This document shows positions 6,779 through 15,500 of a stretch of DNA of 44,060 nt, piece after piece; the stretch's first letter is position 1; every line of letters begins with the position of its first letter. The DNA is from an uncultured Clostridia bacterium (GTDB lineage Bacteria > Bacillota > Clostridia > Oscillospirales > Oscillospiraceae). The notes under the pieces were generated by a model. It searched no databases. It was not told the origin of the DNA and saw only the letters and a list, made by a program, of their open reading frames with translations. The stretch is from NCBI GenBank assembly GCA_932222125.1, contig CAKNZJ010000117.1:1-44060 (forward strand), written 5' to 3'. A program made the translations under genes and the position numbers.

Positions 6779-7353
6779 TACAGTATCCCCTTGGTGGAGG
6801 TCACCCCGTCTCCATCCAACTCGACCGCCTTTCTCAGGGCCAAGCCTAGGGATTTGAATAGTGCCTCGGTGATATGGTGGGCGTTGTCCCCATACTCGCA
6901 CCGCTGGTGGAGCGTCACCCCGGCGTTGATCGCAAACGCCCGCATGAACTCGCAGGTAAGACAGCTATCATAGTCCCCGACCATGGGTTGCGGCATCTCC
7001 GCCTGAAAGATCAAAAATGGCCGGTTGGAACAATCTAAGACCGTGCGGCACAGCGCCTCATCCATCGGCACAAAGGCCAGACCATACCGGTGAATCCCCC
7101 CATAATTTCCCAATGCCGTCCGAAACGCTTGTCCCAACACGATTCCCACATCCTCTACCGTGTGGTGGCCATCCACCTGTAGATCTCCCTGGGCGGATAG
7201 CTGCATCCCCCAGCCAGCATAAAAGGCCAAGGTGGTCAGCATATGATCAAAAAAGCCGATGCCGGTGGACACCTGGATAGCTCCTCCGTCCAGACAGAGT
7301 TCCAGTGTGATATTGGTTTCCTTGGTCTCCCGATTGATGTTGGCGGCACGCAT
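6778..7353 (-). CDS. hisB: Imidazoleglycerol-phosphate dehydratase
   Basis: HisB converts imidazole glycerol phosphate to imidazole acetol phosphate, a manganese-dependent step. The 191-residue protein is the single-domain form without the phosphatase half found in enterobacteria. It keeps FFDHMLTT, the metal-binding DGHHTVEDVGI, and the second DNAHHITEALFKSLG. AAAGGAG lies nine bases before the ATG. The histidinol-phosphate phosphatase needed for the following pathway step is not in the window. Confidence 0.97.
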   Translation of the reverse strand: MRAANINRETKETNITLELCLDGGAIQVSTGIGFFDHMLTTLAFYAGWGMQLSAQGDLQVDGHHTVEDVGIVLGQAFRTALGNYGGIHRYGLAFVPMDEALCRTVLDCSNRPFLIFQAEMPQPMVGDYDSCLTCEFMRAFAINAGVTLHQRCEYGDNAHHITEALFKSLGLALRKAVELDGDGVTSTKGIL

Positions 7354-7416
7354 GAATATCCACTCCTTTCTTTGCCTCGTTTGTCAATAAATTGCATTGT
7401 CCGCAGCAGACCCCGG

Positions 7417-8706
7417 TCACGATTCAAACCTCACCCGGATAGAGTTCGCGTGGGCGGTAAGTTTTTCCGTCTCTGCCAAAGCGATGATTTCCTTGGAAAT
7501 AGGCTCCAGGGCCTCCCTCCCAAATTCTAGCACGCTCATGGACTTGAGAAAGGAATCCACCCCCAGGGGGGAGAAGAACCGGGCGGTTCCGCTGGTCGGT
7601 AGCACATGATCTGGCCCCGCCAGGTAATCCCCCAGCGGCTCCGGTGTATACGCTCCCAGAAACACTGCCCCAGCATTTTTTACCATGGGTAGCAGCAACC
7701 TGGGCTCCCTGGTAATGATCTCCAGATGCTCCGGAGCAATGTCGTTTGCAATGTCTACACATTGGGCCAGGCTGTCACACACGATGGCACATCCAAAGTC
7801 CCGCAACGCGTCCTCCACGATATCGAAGCGGCTTAAATCAGCGATTTGACGGATAATCTCCCCATCCACTGCCTGAGCCAACTCCATGCTGTTTGTAAGC
7901 AGCACGGACGAGGCCAGCCTGTCATGCTCTGCTTGACTCAACAGGTCAGCAGCTACAAATTTGGGGCTGGCAGTCTCATCGGCAATCACCAGCACCTCTG
8001 ATGGCCCGGCCACCATATCAATATCCAGCGTTCCATAGGCCAGACGTTTGGCTGCGGCTACGTAAGCGTTTCCCGGGCCTACAAGCTTATCCACCCGAGG
8101 GATAAAGCCTGCCCCATAGGTCAGAGCAGCCACCGCCTGCGCACCCCCAACTGCTATGACCCGGTCCACACCGGCGATCTTAGCCGCCGCCAACACCGCA
8201 TCGCTGAGATTCTCTGTGGGGGGGGTCACCATGACGATCTCCCCCACCCCCGCTACCTTGGCGGGGACCGCATTCATCAGCACCGAACTAGGATATGCCG
8301 CCGTGCCGCCTGGAACATAGATGCCCACGCGGGTCAGACCCCGGACCAGCCGCCCCACACAGCCGCCGTCGGGAGAGGTCCACTCCATGCTCTGAGACAA
8401 CAGCTTCTCATTGTAGTCCCGGATATTAGCCGCCCCATGCTCTAGGGCCTGGATCAGCTCCTTTGGGCAGGCAGCATACGCCTCATCCAACCGTTCAGGC
8501 GCAATTTCATAGGGAGCAGCATGGTCAAAGCGCAGGGAATATTCTTCCACTGCGGCAAAGCCACGTTCCTTTACTGTCTCTAAAATTCCTTTCACCGTCT
8601 GTTCAATATCCGTATTTTTGGATAGAGCCCGGGTCCGCATAGCTTCCAGCTGCCTCTGCTCCGCCGCGCCGTCCGCTCTAATCATTGAAATCATACGTTC
8701 ACTCAT
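7417..8706 (-). CDS. hisD: Histidinol dehydrogenase
   Basis: HisD carries out the last two oxidations, L-histidinol to L-histidine, with NAD and zinc. The 429 residues cover the whole family: YVPGGTAAYPSSVLMNAVPA, VGPGNAYVAAAKR, LLSQAEHD (zinc and catalytic His) and GPDHVLPTSGTARF. The first ATG (8706) touches its GGAAAGGA site; the ATG at 8694 (MISMIRADG), 12 bases downstream of that site, may be the true start. It lies 25 bases after hisG and 63 bases before hisB. Confidence 0.96.
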   Translation of the reverse strand: MSERMISMIRADGAAEQRQLEAMRTRALSKNTDIEQTVKGILETVKERGFAAVEEYSLRFDHAAPYEIAPERLDEAYAACPKELIQALEHGAANIRDYNEKLLSQSMEWTSPDGGCVGRLVRGLTRVGIYVPGGTAAYPSSVLMNAVPAKVAGVGEIVMVTPPTENLSDAVLAAAKIAGVDRVIAVGGAQAVAALTYGAGFIPRVDKLVGPGNAYVAAAKRLAYGTLDIDMVAGPSEVLVIADETASPKFVAADLLSQAEHDRLASSVLLTNSMELAQAVDGEIIRQIADLSRFDIVEDALRDFGCAIVCDSLAQCVDIANDIAPEHLEIITREPRLLLPMVKNAGAVFLGAYTPEPLGDYLAGPDHVLPTSGTARFFSPLGVDSFLKSMSVLEFGREALEPISKEIIALAETEKLTAHANSIRVRFES

Positions 8707-8731
8707 TCCTTTCCGCTGTGCTGTGTAGGTA

Positions 8732-9385
8732 TCAGGGCGCTATCTTTGTCCTTTTCCCTAGATGCCCCTCACACTGCGCAATGAACTGGCCAATCTGTCC
8801 CTTGCGCAGCTTCATGCTGGCAGGATTGACAATCAGCCGCGCGGAGACCTGGGCCACCTCCTCAATGGGCGCCAAACCGTTTTCCCTCAGGGTCGCTCCT
8901 GTCTCCACAATATCTACGATGCCGTCCGCCAACTCCAGGATGGGAGCCAGCTCCACACTGCCCTCAATTTTGATAATATCCACATCCATTCCCTTTTGCT
9001 CAAAAAAGGCCCGGGTGACGTTTGGATATTTCGAGGCAATCCGCCTGGTCTTATAGGTTCCATAGAAGTCGCTTCCCTTTTTCACCGCCAGGGCAAAGCG
9101 ACACTTTCCAAATTTCAGATCCAGCACCTCATAAAAGGCGCCACCCTTTTCCAGGATTGTGTCCTTGCCCACCACTCCCATGTCACATACCCCATGCTCC
9201 ACATAGGTGATTACATCGGGCGCCTTTGCCAACACCACATCCAGGCCGGCATTTGGCAGGGGATGAATGAGCCGACGTCCCGGATTTTTGACCGGACTGC
9301 AATCTAGACCCATAGCTTCAAACAACTCCACTGACTTCTCCTGCAAACGCCCCTTGGTCAGGGCAATCCTCAGCCGTTCACTCAT
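8732..9385 (-). CDS. hisG: ATP phosphoribosyltransferase, short-form catalytic subunit
   Basis: HisG joins ATP and PRPP, the first and regulated step of histidine synthesis. Starting at 9383-9385 the protein is 217 aa and begins MSERLRIALTKGRLQEKS, as expected for the short form. The PRPP-binding loop is near LADGIVDIVETGATLRENGL. The short form lacks the C-terminal regulatory domain and needs HisZ, which is encoded directly upstream and overlaps it by four bases (ATGA). Upstream in-frame codons belong to hisZ sequence and are not used. Confidence 0.96.
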   Translation of the reverse strand: MSERLRIALTKGRLQEKSVELFEAMGLDCSPVKNPGRRLIHPLPNAGLDVVLAKAPDVITYVEHGVCDMGVVGKDTILEKGGAFYEVLDLKFGKCRFALAVKKGSDFYGTYKTRRIASKYPNVTRAFFEQKGMDVDIIKIEGSVELAPILELADGIVDIVETGATLRENGLAPIEEVAQVSARLIVNPASMKLRKGQIGQFIAQCEGHLGKRTKIAP

Positions 9386-10548
9386 ACCTCCACCCACCTC
9401 TCCTCTCCACCGATCAAGATCAGCACCTTCGCAGCGCCCTTTTCCCGGGCCAGGTTCATGGTGCTCTCTATGGTGCGGCAAGGGGACAGCTCACAGCTTC
9501 CTGCAGGCCGCCGGTCCACCACCGCCAGTGCTCTGCTCAACTGGCCTGGGCTATAATGGATTACCGTATCCAGCTTGGATATCTCCACCTTCAGACAGGC
9601 TCCCACCGCGTCCACATCCACCGCAAAGCCAATGGCCTCTGCCTCTCGTCCAAACTGCTCCATCAGGCCATCGTACCGGCCGCCGGATATCACCGGCGCA
9701 CCAACACCTTCCACATAGCCCCGAAATACCATGCCAGTATAGTAATCCAGCTGATGGACCAACCCTAGATCAAAGCGCACATATTCCCCATATTCTGCGG
9801 CGGATAGCTCCTCATACAGTCTGCGCAAATAGCCCAAACTCTCATTTGTACCCGCCAGACGCTCCGCCTCATCCAGCACTTCCACACCGCCAAACAGATA
9901 GGGCAGTCGGCGCAGCGCCTCACAGGCGGGCTTGCCACGGTATGGCTCCAGTAAGTCATTGAGCAGCGCGTAGTTTTTCCCCTCAATGGCGGTACGCATC
10001 TTCTCCAGCTCCTCTGTGGGCAGGGCCATCTGAGCGGCCAGGGCACGATAAAACCCAGCGTGGCCCACTTCAATGTGAAACCGTTTCATTCCACAGGCTC
10101 GCAAGGTGTCCACCGCCATGACAACTATCTCCAGATCAGCTTTCTCCCCAACCGCGCCAATCATCTCGATGCCACACTGGGCAATCTCGATGCTGCCGCC
10201 CTGATGGGCCTGACCAGAACGGAACACCGTCTGGTCATAATACAGCCGCTGAGGCAGGGGTTGACCCTTCAGCTTGGTCGCCGCCACCCGGGCAATGGGC
10301 GGGGTACAGTCCGGGCGCATCACCATGATCTTTCCAGAGCGGTCAATGATCTTCAGCATAGACTCCTGCGGAATGGGAGTGCCCGATTGCACAAACAGGT
10401 CATAAAACTCCACTTCTGGGGTAATGACCTCCGTATAGCCCCTGCGCCGGAACAACTCCACTAGGGCACCTTGCACCTGACGCCGTTCTAGGCACTCAGC
10501 AAACATCCGATCCCGAGTGCCCTCCGGAGTATTGATATGTACATTCAT
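9382..10548 (-). CDS. hisZ: ATP phosphoribosyltransferase regulatory subunit
   Basis: HisZ is a histidyl-tRNA synthetase-like protein without aminoacylation activity that activates short HisG and carries its feedback control. The 388 residues start MNVHINTPEGTRDRMFAECL. They keep class-II synthetase-like features: RPDCTPPIARVAATKL (motif 2 region), YYDQTVFRSGQAHQGG, and a GAPVISGGRYDGL motif-3-like segment. It is not HisS: the length is short and the anticodon-binding domain is reduced. It is the first gene of the his operon, 40 bases after the promoter's -10 box. Confidence 0.93.
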   Translation of the reverse strand: MNVHINTPEGTRDRMFAECLERRQVQGALVELFRRRGYTEVITPEVEFYDLFVQSGTPIPQESMLKIIDRSGKIMVMRPDCTPPIARVAATKLKGQPLPQRLYYDQTVFRSGQAHQGGSIEIAQCGIEMIGAVGEKADLEIVVMAVDTLRACGMKRFHIEVGHAGFYRALAAQMALPTEELEKMRTAIEGKNYALLNDLLEPYRGKPACEALRRLPYLFGGVEVLDEAERLAGTNESLGYLRRLYEELSAAEYGEYVRFDLGLVHQLDYYTGMVFRGYVEGVGAPVISGGRYDGLMEQFGREAEAIGFAVDVDAVGACLKVEISKLDTVIHYSPGQLSRALAVVDRRPAGSCELSPCRTIESTMNLAREKGAAKVLILIGGEERWVEV

Positions 10549-10563
10549 GGGATACCCTCCAAA

Positions 10564-10597
10564 TTCTTTAGCTCACTAATTTGATGAATCATACCAT
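10564..10597 (-). promoter_or_regulatory. Candidate operator over the -10 box and leader of the his operon
   Basis: This 34-bp block is repeated at 29537-29570 with 29 identical positions, in the same place relative to a leftward promoter. On the minus strand it reads from the -10 region through ATTCATCAAATTAGTGAGC to TAAAGAA. It contains the imperfect palindromes TTCATCAAATTAGTGAG and TTAGTGAGCTAA. The position overlapping the -10 and start site fits a repressor. The second copy precedes the unit that contains hisC, so a histidine-responsive repressor is the natural guess. A TrpR-fold HisR/YerC-type protein would fit the TTAG-N4-CTAA core, but this is inference. Confidence 0.6.
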
Positions 10598-10616
10598 ATC
10601 CCTGACGCTGTGTCAA
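10588..10616 (-). promoter_or_regulatory. Promoter of the his operon
   Basis: On the minus strand a perfect TTGACA (10611-10616) and TATGAT (10588-10593) are separated by 17 bp. Transcription would start near 10581, about 33 bases before the hisZ ATG. The leader is far too short for a T-box or an attenuator. Confidence 0.85.
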
Positions 10617-10747
10617 CACCTACTTTGCAAACAATCCTTACCCATAAACCGTTTCCCGCATCTATTTGCGGCCGAGAGCCCCCACCGCATGAAGATCATT
10701 TCTTAACATGAAGCCATATGCCGGTCCGAACACACGCATGGTCTCTC

Positions 10748-13700
10748 CTAAAACAGGCTGAACTGGCTGCTGTCCGGCAAATCCCCGAAGGCTCCCGCCT
10801 CTTTCATCTGGGCCAGGTGGGTGGCAGAGGCCTTGGTACAGGCCAGAGAAAACTCCTCAATGGAAATAAACTCCTTCCCCTGCCGGTTCTTCATAATATC
10901 CCATCCCACCGTCTCCCCCAGTCCGGCAATAGAGGTAAAGGGAGGGATCAGCGCGTTGCGCTCCTGATCCACCAAAAAGTTCACCGCATGGGATTTAGAG
11001 ACGTCCATGCGGGCAAAGTTGAATCCTCGCAGGTAGAATTCATAGCACACCTCCAAGGTGACTAGCATATCCTCCTCCACCGCTGTGGGCCGCTCCACAC
11101 GGTTTTTGGCATTCTTCTTCTCGTTGATTTCCCTAATTTTTTCCCGAACCACTTCGATGCCCCGGCACATAAATTTTTCATCGAATGCCTTGGCTCGGAT
11201 CGAGAAGTATGCGGCATAGAACGCCAACGGCCTATGCACTTTAAACCACGCAATGCGAAAGGCCATCATCACGTAGGCCACCGCGTGCGCCTTTGGAAAC
11301 AGATAGGCAATTTTTTTGCAGGAATCAATGTACCACTGGGGCACGCCCCGCTCCTGCATCTCCTCCTCCGCTCCATCGGGCAGGCCCCTGCCCTTGCGCA
11401 CGGCCTCCATGATCTTAAAGGCCCGGGTGTCCTGAAACCCCTTAGAGAGCAGAAATAACATGATGTCATCCCGGCATCCGATCGCCTCGTTGACCCGGGC
11501 GGTGCCTGATGTGATTAGATCCTTGGCGTTGCCAAGCCACACGTCCGTTCCATGGGAGAAACCAGATAACCGGATCAGTATGTCAAACTGCTTAGGCCGT
11601 GTGTCTTCCAGCATTCCCCGCACAAAAGAGGTGCCAAATTCAGGGATGGCCACCGCACCGGTGGGCCCTAGAATTGGGTCATCCTCAAAGCCTAGCTTCT
11701 GAGAGGTGGTAAACAGGCTCATGGTGTCCGTGTCGTCCAGGGGGATATTTCGGGCATTTACTCCAGTCAGATCCTCCAGCATTCGGATCATGGATGGGTC
11801 ATCGTGTCCCAGGATATCCAGCTTGAGAAGATTGGACTCCATAGAGTGATATTCAAAGTGGGTGGTGATCACATCCGAGGTCTTATCGTCTGCCGGATGC
11901 TGCACCGGACAAAAATCATAAATTTCTTTATCCTGAGGAATGACCACCATACCGCCAGGGTGCTGTCCGGTGGTACGCTTTACCCCCATACATCCTCTGG
12001 CCAGACGGAGAATCTCCGCAAAGGGGACGTTGTCCCGCCCTGTCTGTTCCATGTACTTTTTTACATAACCAATAGCAGTTTTTTCAGCCACAGTGCCAAT
12101 AGTTCCGGCACGAAACACATGGTTCTGGCCAAACAGCTCAAAGGTATAGCGATGGGCACTGGCCTGATACTCTCCTGAGAAGTTCAGGTCAATATCTGGC
12201 ACCTTATCCCCTCCAAATCCCAAAAAGGTTTCAAATGGGATATGAAAACCATCCTTCTCATAATCCGCTCCGCACATGGGACACTTTGCATCCGGCATAT
12301 CAGCGCCACAGCCATAGGGATGGGCAGGATCCTGCGCATAGTCAAAGTCAGCATGTTTGCATTTGGGACAGCGGTAATGAGCGGGAAGCGAGTTCACCTC
12401 AGTGATGCCCGACATAAATGCCACCAGGGATGAGCCCACCGATCCCCTTGAGCCCACCAGATATCCGTTCTCCAACGAGTTTTTCACCAGCTTTTGGGCG
12501 GACATATAGATGACGTCATAGCGACAGCCGATGATATCCCCCAACTCGGCGTCGATGCGCTCCTTGACCACTTGTGGGGGATCCTCTCCATATAGTTCCC
12601 TGGCCTTGCTCCACACGAGAGAGCGCAGCTCTTCTTCAGAATTTTCCAGCTTAGGTGTGAACAAACCATCCGGCAAAGGACGCACATGCTCACACCAATC
12701 TGCCACCTGCCTGGGCCCATTGATCACCACCTGACGGGCAGTCTCCTCCCCCAGATAGGAAAATTCCTCTAGCATCTCCTCTGTTGTGCGAAAATAGAGT
12801 GGAGCCGCCTCATCCGCCCCATCCAACTCTTTGGCGGCCATGAGAACATGGCGGTAAATTTCCTCCTCCGGTTCTATGAAATGGACATCACCAGTGGCGC
12901 ATACCGGCTTGCCCAAGCGCTGTGCCAGTGCTACAACCCGCCGGTTAAAATTTTTCAGATCATCCGTGCTCTGGGCGATGGCCCGCCCCTCCCGATTGGG
13001 CCGGAGCATATAGGCGTTATTGGATAACGGCTGTATCTCCAGATAATCATACCAGGCGGCAATGCGCTCCAGCTCCCGGTCATCTTTTCCATTCACCACC
13101 GCCCGGAACAGCTCTCCACTTTCGCAGGCTGAGCCAATGATCAACCCTTCTCGGTTGGCATTGATGAGAGATTTCGGCATGATCGGATAGCGATTGAAGT
13201 GCTCCAAGTAGGATAAGGAGATCAATTTGTAGAGGTTGCGCAGCCCGGTTTGATTTTTGGCCAGCAAAATCAGGTGGTTTGCCGACCGGCGTCCCCGGCC
13301 ACCTCGCTTTCGTCCCACCATAGCCCCATTGATTTGGCTGACCTGCTCCAACCCCTGCTCCTTCAGCATGGTAAACAGTCCGGACAATATCTGCCCACAC
13401 ACGAGCGCGTCGTCATAGGCCCGGTGATGTTGAAAGGGCGGCAGCTTCAGATGGTTTGCCACCGTGTCCAGCTTGTGATTGTGCAAGTTGGGGCATAGAT
13501 ACTGGGATAGTACCATGGTATCCAGATACAGCGGGTCAAAGGTACGACCTGATTTTTGGCAATAGGCGCGAATAAATCCAGTATCAAAGGCGGCGTTATG
13601 TGCAGCCAAAGGCGTTTCATCTCCCAGCCAATCTAAGAAGGCATCCACCACCTCTGCCGGCGATGGCGCTCCTGCCAGCATCTCGTCAGTGATGCCTGTA

Positions 13701-14920
13701 AGCGAAACCGTCTTCGCGCTTAAAGGATACCCCGGTTGGGCAAAGGAGGTAAACTGATCTACCATTTGACCATCCCGTATGCGTACTGCGCCAATCTCAA
13801 TGATTGCGTCAGTCTTGGGACTGAGCCCTGTGGTCTCCAGATCAAATGCTACAAACTCCCCGTCTAGGGAGAGGTCTCCCGAGCCATGGACAGAGACGTT
13901 TTCATCCTCATCGTTTTGATAATAGGCTTCCACACCATATAAAATCTTGATTTTCTCCCCCCGGCCGGAGGCGTGGTAGGCATCTGGGAAGGACTGCACT
14001 GCCCCATGGTCGGTGATGGCGATCGCCGGGTGGCCCCACTCAATGGCCCGCTTTACAACCGCCTTCGTGTCACACAATCCGTCCAGCATGGACATCTTGG
14101 TATGCAGGTGCAGCTCCACCCTCTTTTCAGGTGCATTGTCCTTACGGCCCTCCGGCTTTGGCACCTCATTAATACCGTACGGCTCCAGCACCAGATCGTT
14201 ATTTTCAAAGCGGTTCTGGTTGAGCCGTCCCTGAATTTGCAGACGCTGGCCTGCCTTGATCCCATGAATAACGGGCTTGGCTGTCTCTGCCTCCATAAAC
14301 TGGCTCACTCGAATAGAGCCGGTAAAATCGGTGATGTCAAAACATACCACCCAGGCCTTCCGGCGTGGAAGCTCCCGGTGCTCCACATTGAACACCTCTC
14401 CCTCCACCAGCACATTGCCCATATCCAGGTTGAGCTCCCCTATCTCCACCGGCCGCTTCTTCCCATTGATTTTGCCATAGATATGCCTGACCCGTTTTTT
14501 ATGTGTGCCAGAAGCGGATTGACTCCCCCGCATGACTTGGCGTCGGATCTCTGCCATCTGGGCATACAGATCCTCTGGCTTGTCCGTTTGCTTTTGCCCG
14601 GTCTGCATCAGGGTAGCAGGCTCAACCCCTTCCCGGCTGGAATCATCCATCTGCCGGATGGGCTCAGGGCATTGATCTGTCCCCACGGAAGCTGTCACCC
14701 GAATGGAGGCTCGGTTGAGCTGAAAGGTCTGTCTAAGACATTCCTCCGCCTGGGTCAGTATACCGCCCTCTACCGCAGCCCCCTCAGCCTCCACATACAT
14801 GACCCGGTCTGTCCGAACCACCCGCACATGGACGGGATAATTCCCTAAAACAGCTAAAACCCCTTCCGGGAAGGGGCAGTTGGGAAATGTCTGTTGAAAT
14901 GTCGCCGTATGAGCGGCCAT
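10748..14920 (-). CDS. polC: DNA polymerase III PolC-type alpha subunit
   Basis: PolC is the replicative polymerase of low-GC Gram-positive bacteria, with built-in 3'-5' proofreading. The 1390-residue order is: N-terminal domain; OB-fold (about 190-290); split PHP domain (VELHLHTKMSMLDG, AIAITDHGAVQS); DEDD exonuclease inserted in it (EFVAFDLETTGLSP, HNAAFDTGFI, HRAYDDALVCG); then the polymerase core with a four-Cys zinc site (CPKC...CPMC) and the catalytic PDIDLNFSGEYQ. AAGGAG precedes the ATG. It follows the GNAT gene after 12 bases at the end of the uppS-cdsA-dxr-rseP cluster, the usual Firmicutes neighbourhood. It ends in TAG. Confidence 0.98.
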   Translation of the reverse strand: MAAHTATFQQTFPNCPFPEGVLAVLGNYPVHVRVVRTDRVMYVEAEGAAVEGGILTQAEECLRQTFQLNRASIRVTASVGTDQCPEPIRQMDDSSREGVEPATLMQTGQKQTDKPEDLYAQMAEIRRQVMRGSQSASGTHKKRVRHIYGKINGKKRPVEIGELNLDMGNVLVEGEVFNVEHRELPRRKAWVVCFDITDFTGSIRVSQFMEAETAKPVIHGIKAGQRLQIQGRLNQNRFENNDLVLEPYGINEVPKPEGRKDNAPEKRVELHLHTKMSMLDGLCDTKAVVKRAIEWGHPAIAITDHGAVQSFPDAYHASGRGEKIKILYGVEAYYQNDEDENVSVHGSGDLSLDGEFVAFDLETTGLSPKTDAIIEIGAVRIRDGQMVDQFTSFAQPGYPLSAKTVSLTGITDEMLAGAPSPAEVVDAFLDWLGDETPLAAHNAAFDTGFIRAYCQKSGRTFDPLYLDTMVLSQYLCPNLHNHKLDTVANHLKLPPFQHHRAYDDALVCGQILSGLFTMLKEQGLEQVSQINGAMVGRKRGGRGRRSANHLILLAKNQTGLRNLYKLISLSYLEHFNRYPIMPKSLINANREGLIIGSACESGELFRAVVNGKDDRELERIAAWYDYLEIQPLSNNAYMLRPNREGRAIAQSTDDLKNFNRRVVALAQRLGKPVCATGDVHFIEPEEEIYRHVLMAAKELDGADEAAPLYFRTTEEMLEEFSYLGEETARQVVINGPRQVADWCEHVRPLPDGLFTPKLENSEEELRSLVWSKARELYGEDPPQVVKERIDAELGDIIGCRYDVIYMSAQKLVKNSLENGYLVGSRGSVGSSLVAFMSGITEVNSLPAHYRCPKCKHADFDYAQDPAHPYGCGADMPDAKCPMCGADYEKDGFHIPFETFLGFGGDKVPDIDLNFSGEYQASAHRYTFELFGQNHVFRAGTIGTVAEKTAIGYVKKYMEQTGRDNVPFAEILRLARGCMGVKRTTGQHPGGMVVIPQDKEIYDFCPVQHPADDKTSDVITTHFEYHSMESNLLKLDILGHDDPSMIRMLEDLTGVNARNIPLDDTDTMSLFTTSQKLGFEDDPILGPTGAVAIPEFGTSFVRGMLEDTRPKQFDILIRLSGFSHGTDVWLGNAKDLITSGTARVNEAIGCRDDIMLFLLSKGFQDTRAFKIMEAVRKGRGLPDGAEEEMQERGVPQWYIDSCKKIAYLFPKAHAVAYVMMAFRIAWFKVHRPLAFYAAYFSIRAKAFDEKFMCRGIEVVREKIREINEKKNAKNRVERPTAVEEDMLVTLEVCYEFYLRGFNFARMDVSKSHAVNFLVDQERNALIPPFTSIAGLGETVGWDIMKNRQGKEFISIEEFSLACTKASATHLAQMKEAGAFGDLPDSSQFSLF

Positions 14921-14932
14921 ATGTCTCGCTCC

Positions 14933-15484
14933 TTATCTGTCGCTGGCCTCAATAGAATAACAGCAGATATCGCACACGCCCTGATTATTCCGGTCCGCTT
15001 TTTCCCTGATCCCCTGGTACTCCATGCCACATCTGCGCATAACCGCACCCGAGCGGGGATTGTTGACATCGTGGTACATCGTAATGGACCCCACCCCCAC
15101 CTGGTCAAACAGGAACCCAATCACGGCATCCAATGCCTCTGTCATGATGCCATGGCCCCACCATTGTCTGCCCATACAATAGCCGATCACCGGAACCTTA
15201 CCATTCTTGTCCCAGCGCACCACTGAGATGGAGCCAATGGGTTCGGGGCTCTCCTTCTTCCAAACAATGGCCCACTGATAAAAGTTCCTCTCCAAATACT
15301 GAGTCATCCAGTCCTTCAGCACCTGTTCCGTCACCAAACTGTCGCTGTGGGCAGGCCATGTCAAATATCTTGTCACCTCGTCATCCGATGCCCAATTCTT
15401 GTACATAGCTTGGGCGTCAGCCAGCTGAAACCGGCGCAAAACCAGCCGCTCCGTCTCCATATACTGTGTGCCCAAGTGATTCAT
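14933..15484 (-). CDS. GNAT acetyltransferase, RimJ/RimL-like
   Basis: The 183-residue product shows the RimJ/RimL-type pattern: METERLVLRRFQLADAQAMY at the N-terminus, then IGYCMGRQWWGHGIMTEALD (acetyl-CoA motif A), then VNNPRSGAVMRRCGMEYQG. Such enzymes acetylate protein N-termini or small molecules; the target here is unknown. The start MNHLG at 15482-15484 is chosen because GGGGAG lies nine bases upstream; an earlier ATG lies inside ispG without a ribosome-binding site. It sits between ispG (17 bases) and polC (12 bases), so it is a co-transcribed passenger in this operon. Confidence 0.9.
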   Translation of the reverse strand: MNHLGTQYMETERLVLRRFQLADAQAMYKNWASDDEVTRYLTWPAHSDSLVTEQVLKDWMTQYLERNFYQWAIVWKKESPEPIGSISVVRWDKNGKVPVIGYCMGRQWWGHGIMTEALDAVIGFLFDQVGVGSITMYHDVNNPRSGAVMRRCGMEYQGIREKADRNNQGVCDICCYSIEASDR

Positions 15485-15500
15485 CGCAAACTCCCCCAAT

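Noticed and set aside
10549..10620. T-box or attenuator before hisZ
   Set aside because: The leader is only about 33 bases and has no specifier stem, T-box sequence or terminator hairpin.
10662..10739. Possible 25-aa frame after polC (MRVFGPAYGFMLRNDLHAVG)
   Set aside because: AGGAGAG precedes the ATG, but that sequence overlaps the polC stop and the peptide has no distinctive pattern; too weak to call.
13973..14848. Long rightward frame of 291 codons opposite polC, and similar ones opposite hisZ
   Set aside because: Antisense shadows of GC-rich genes with clear family identity; composition is typical of reversed codons.
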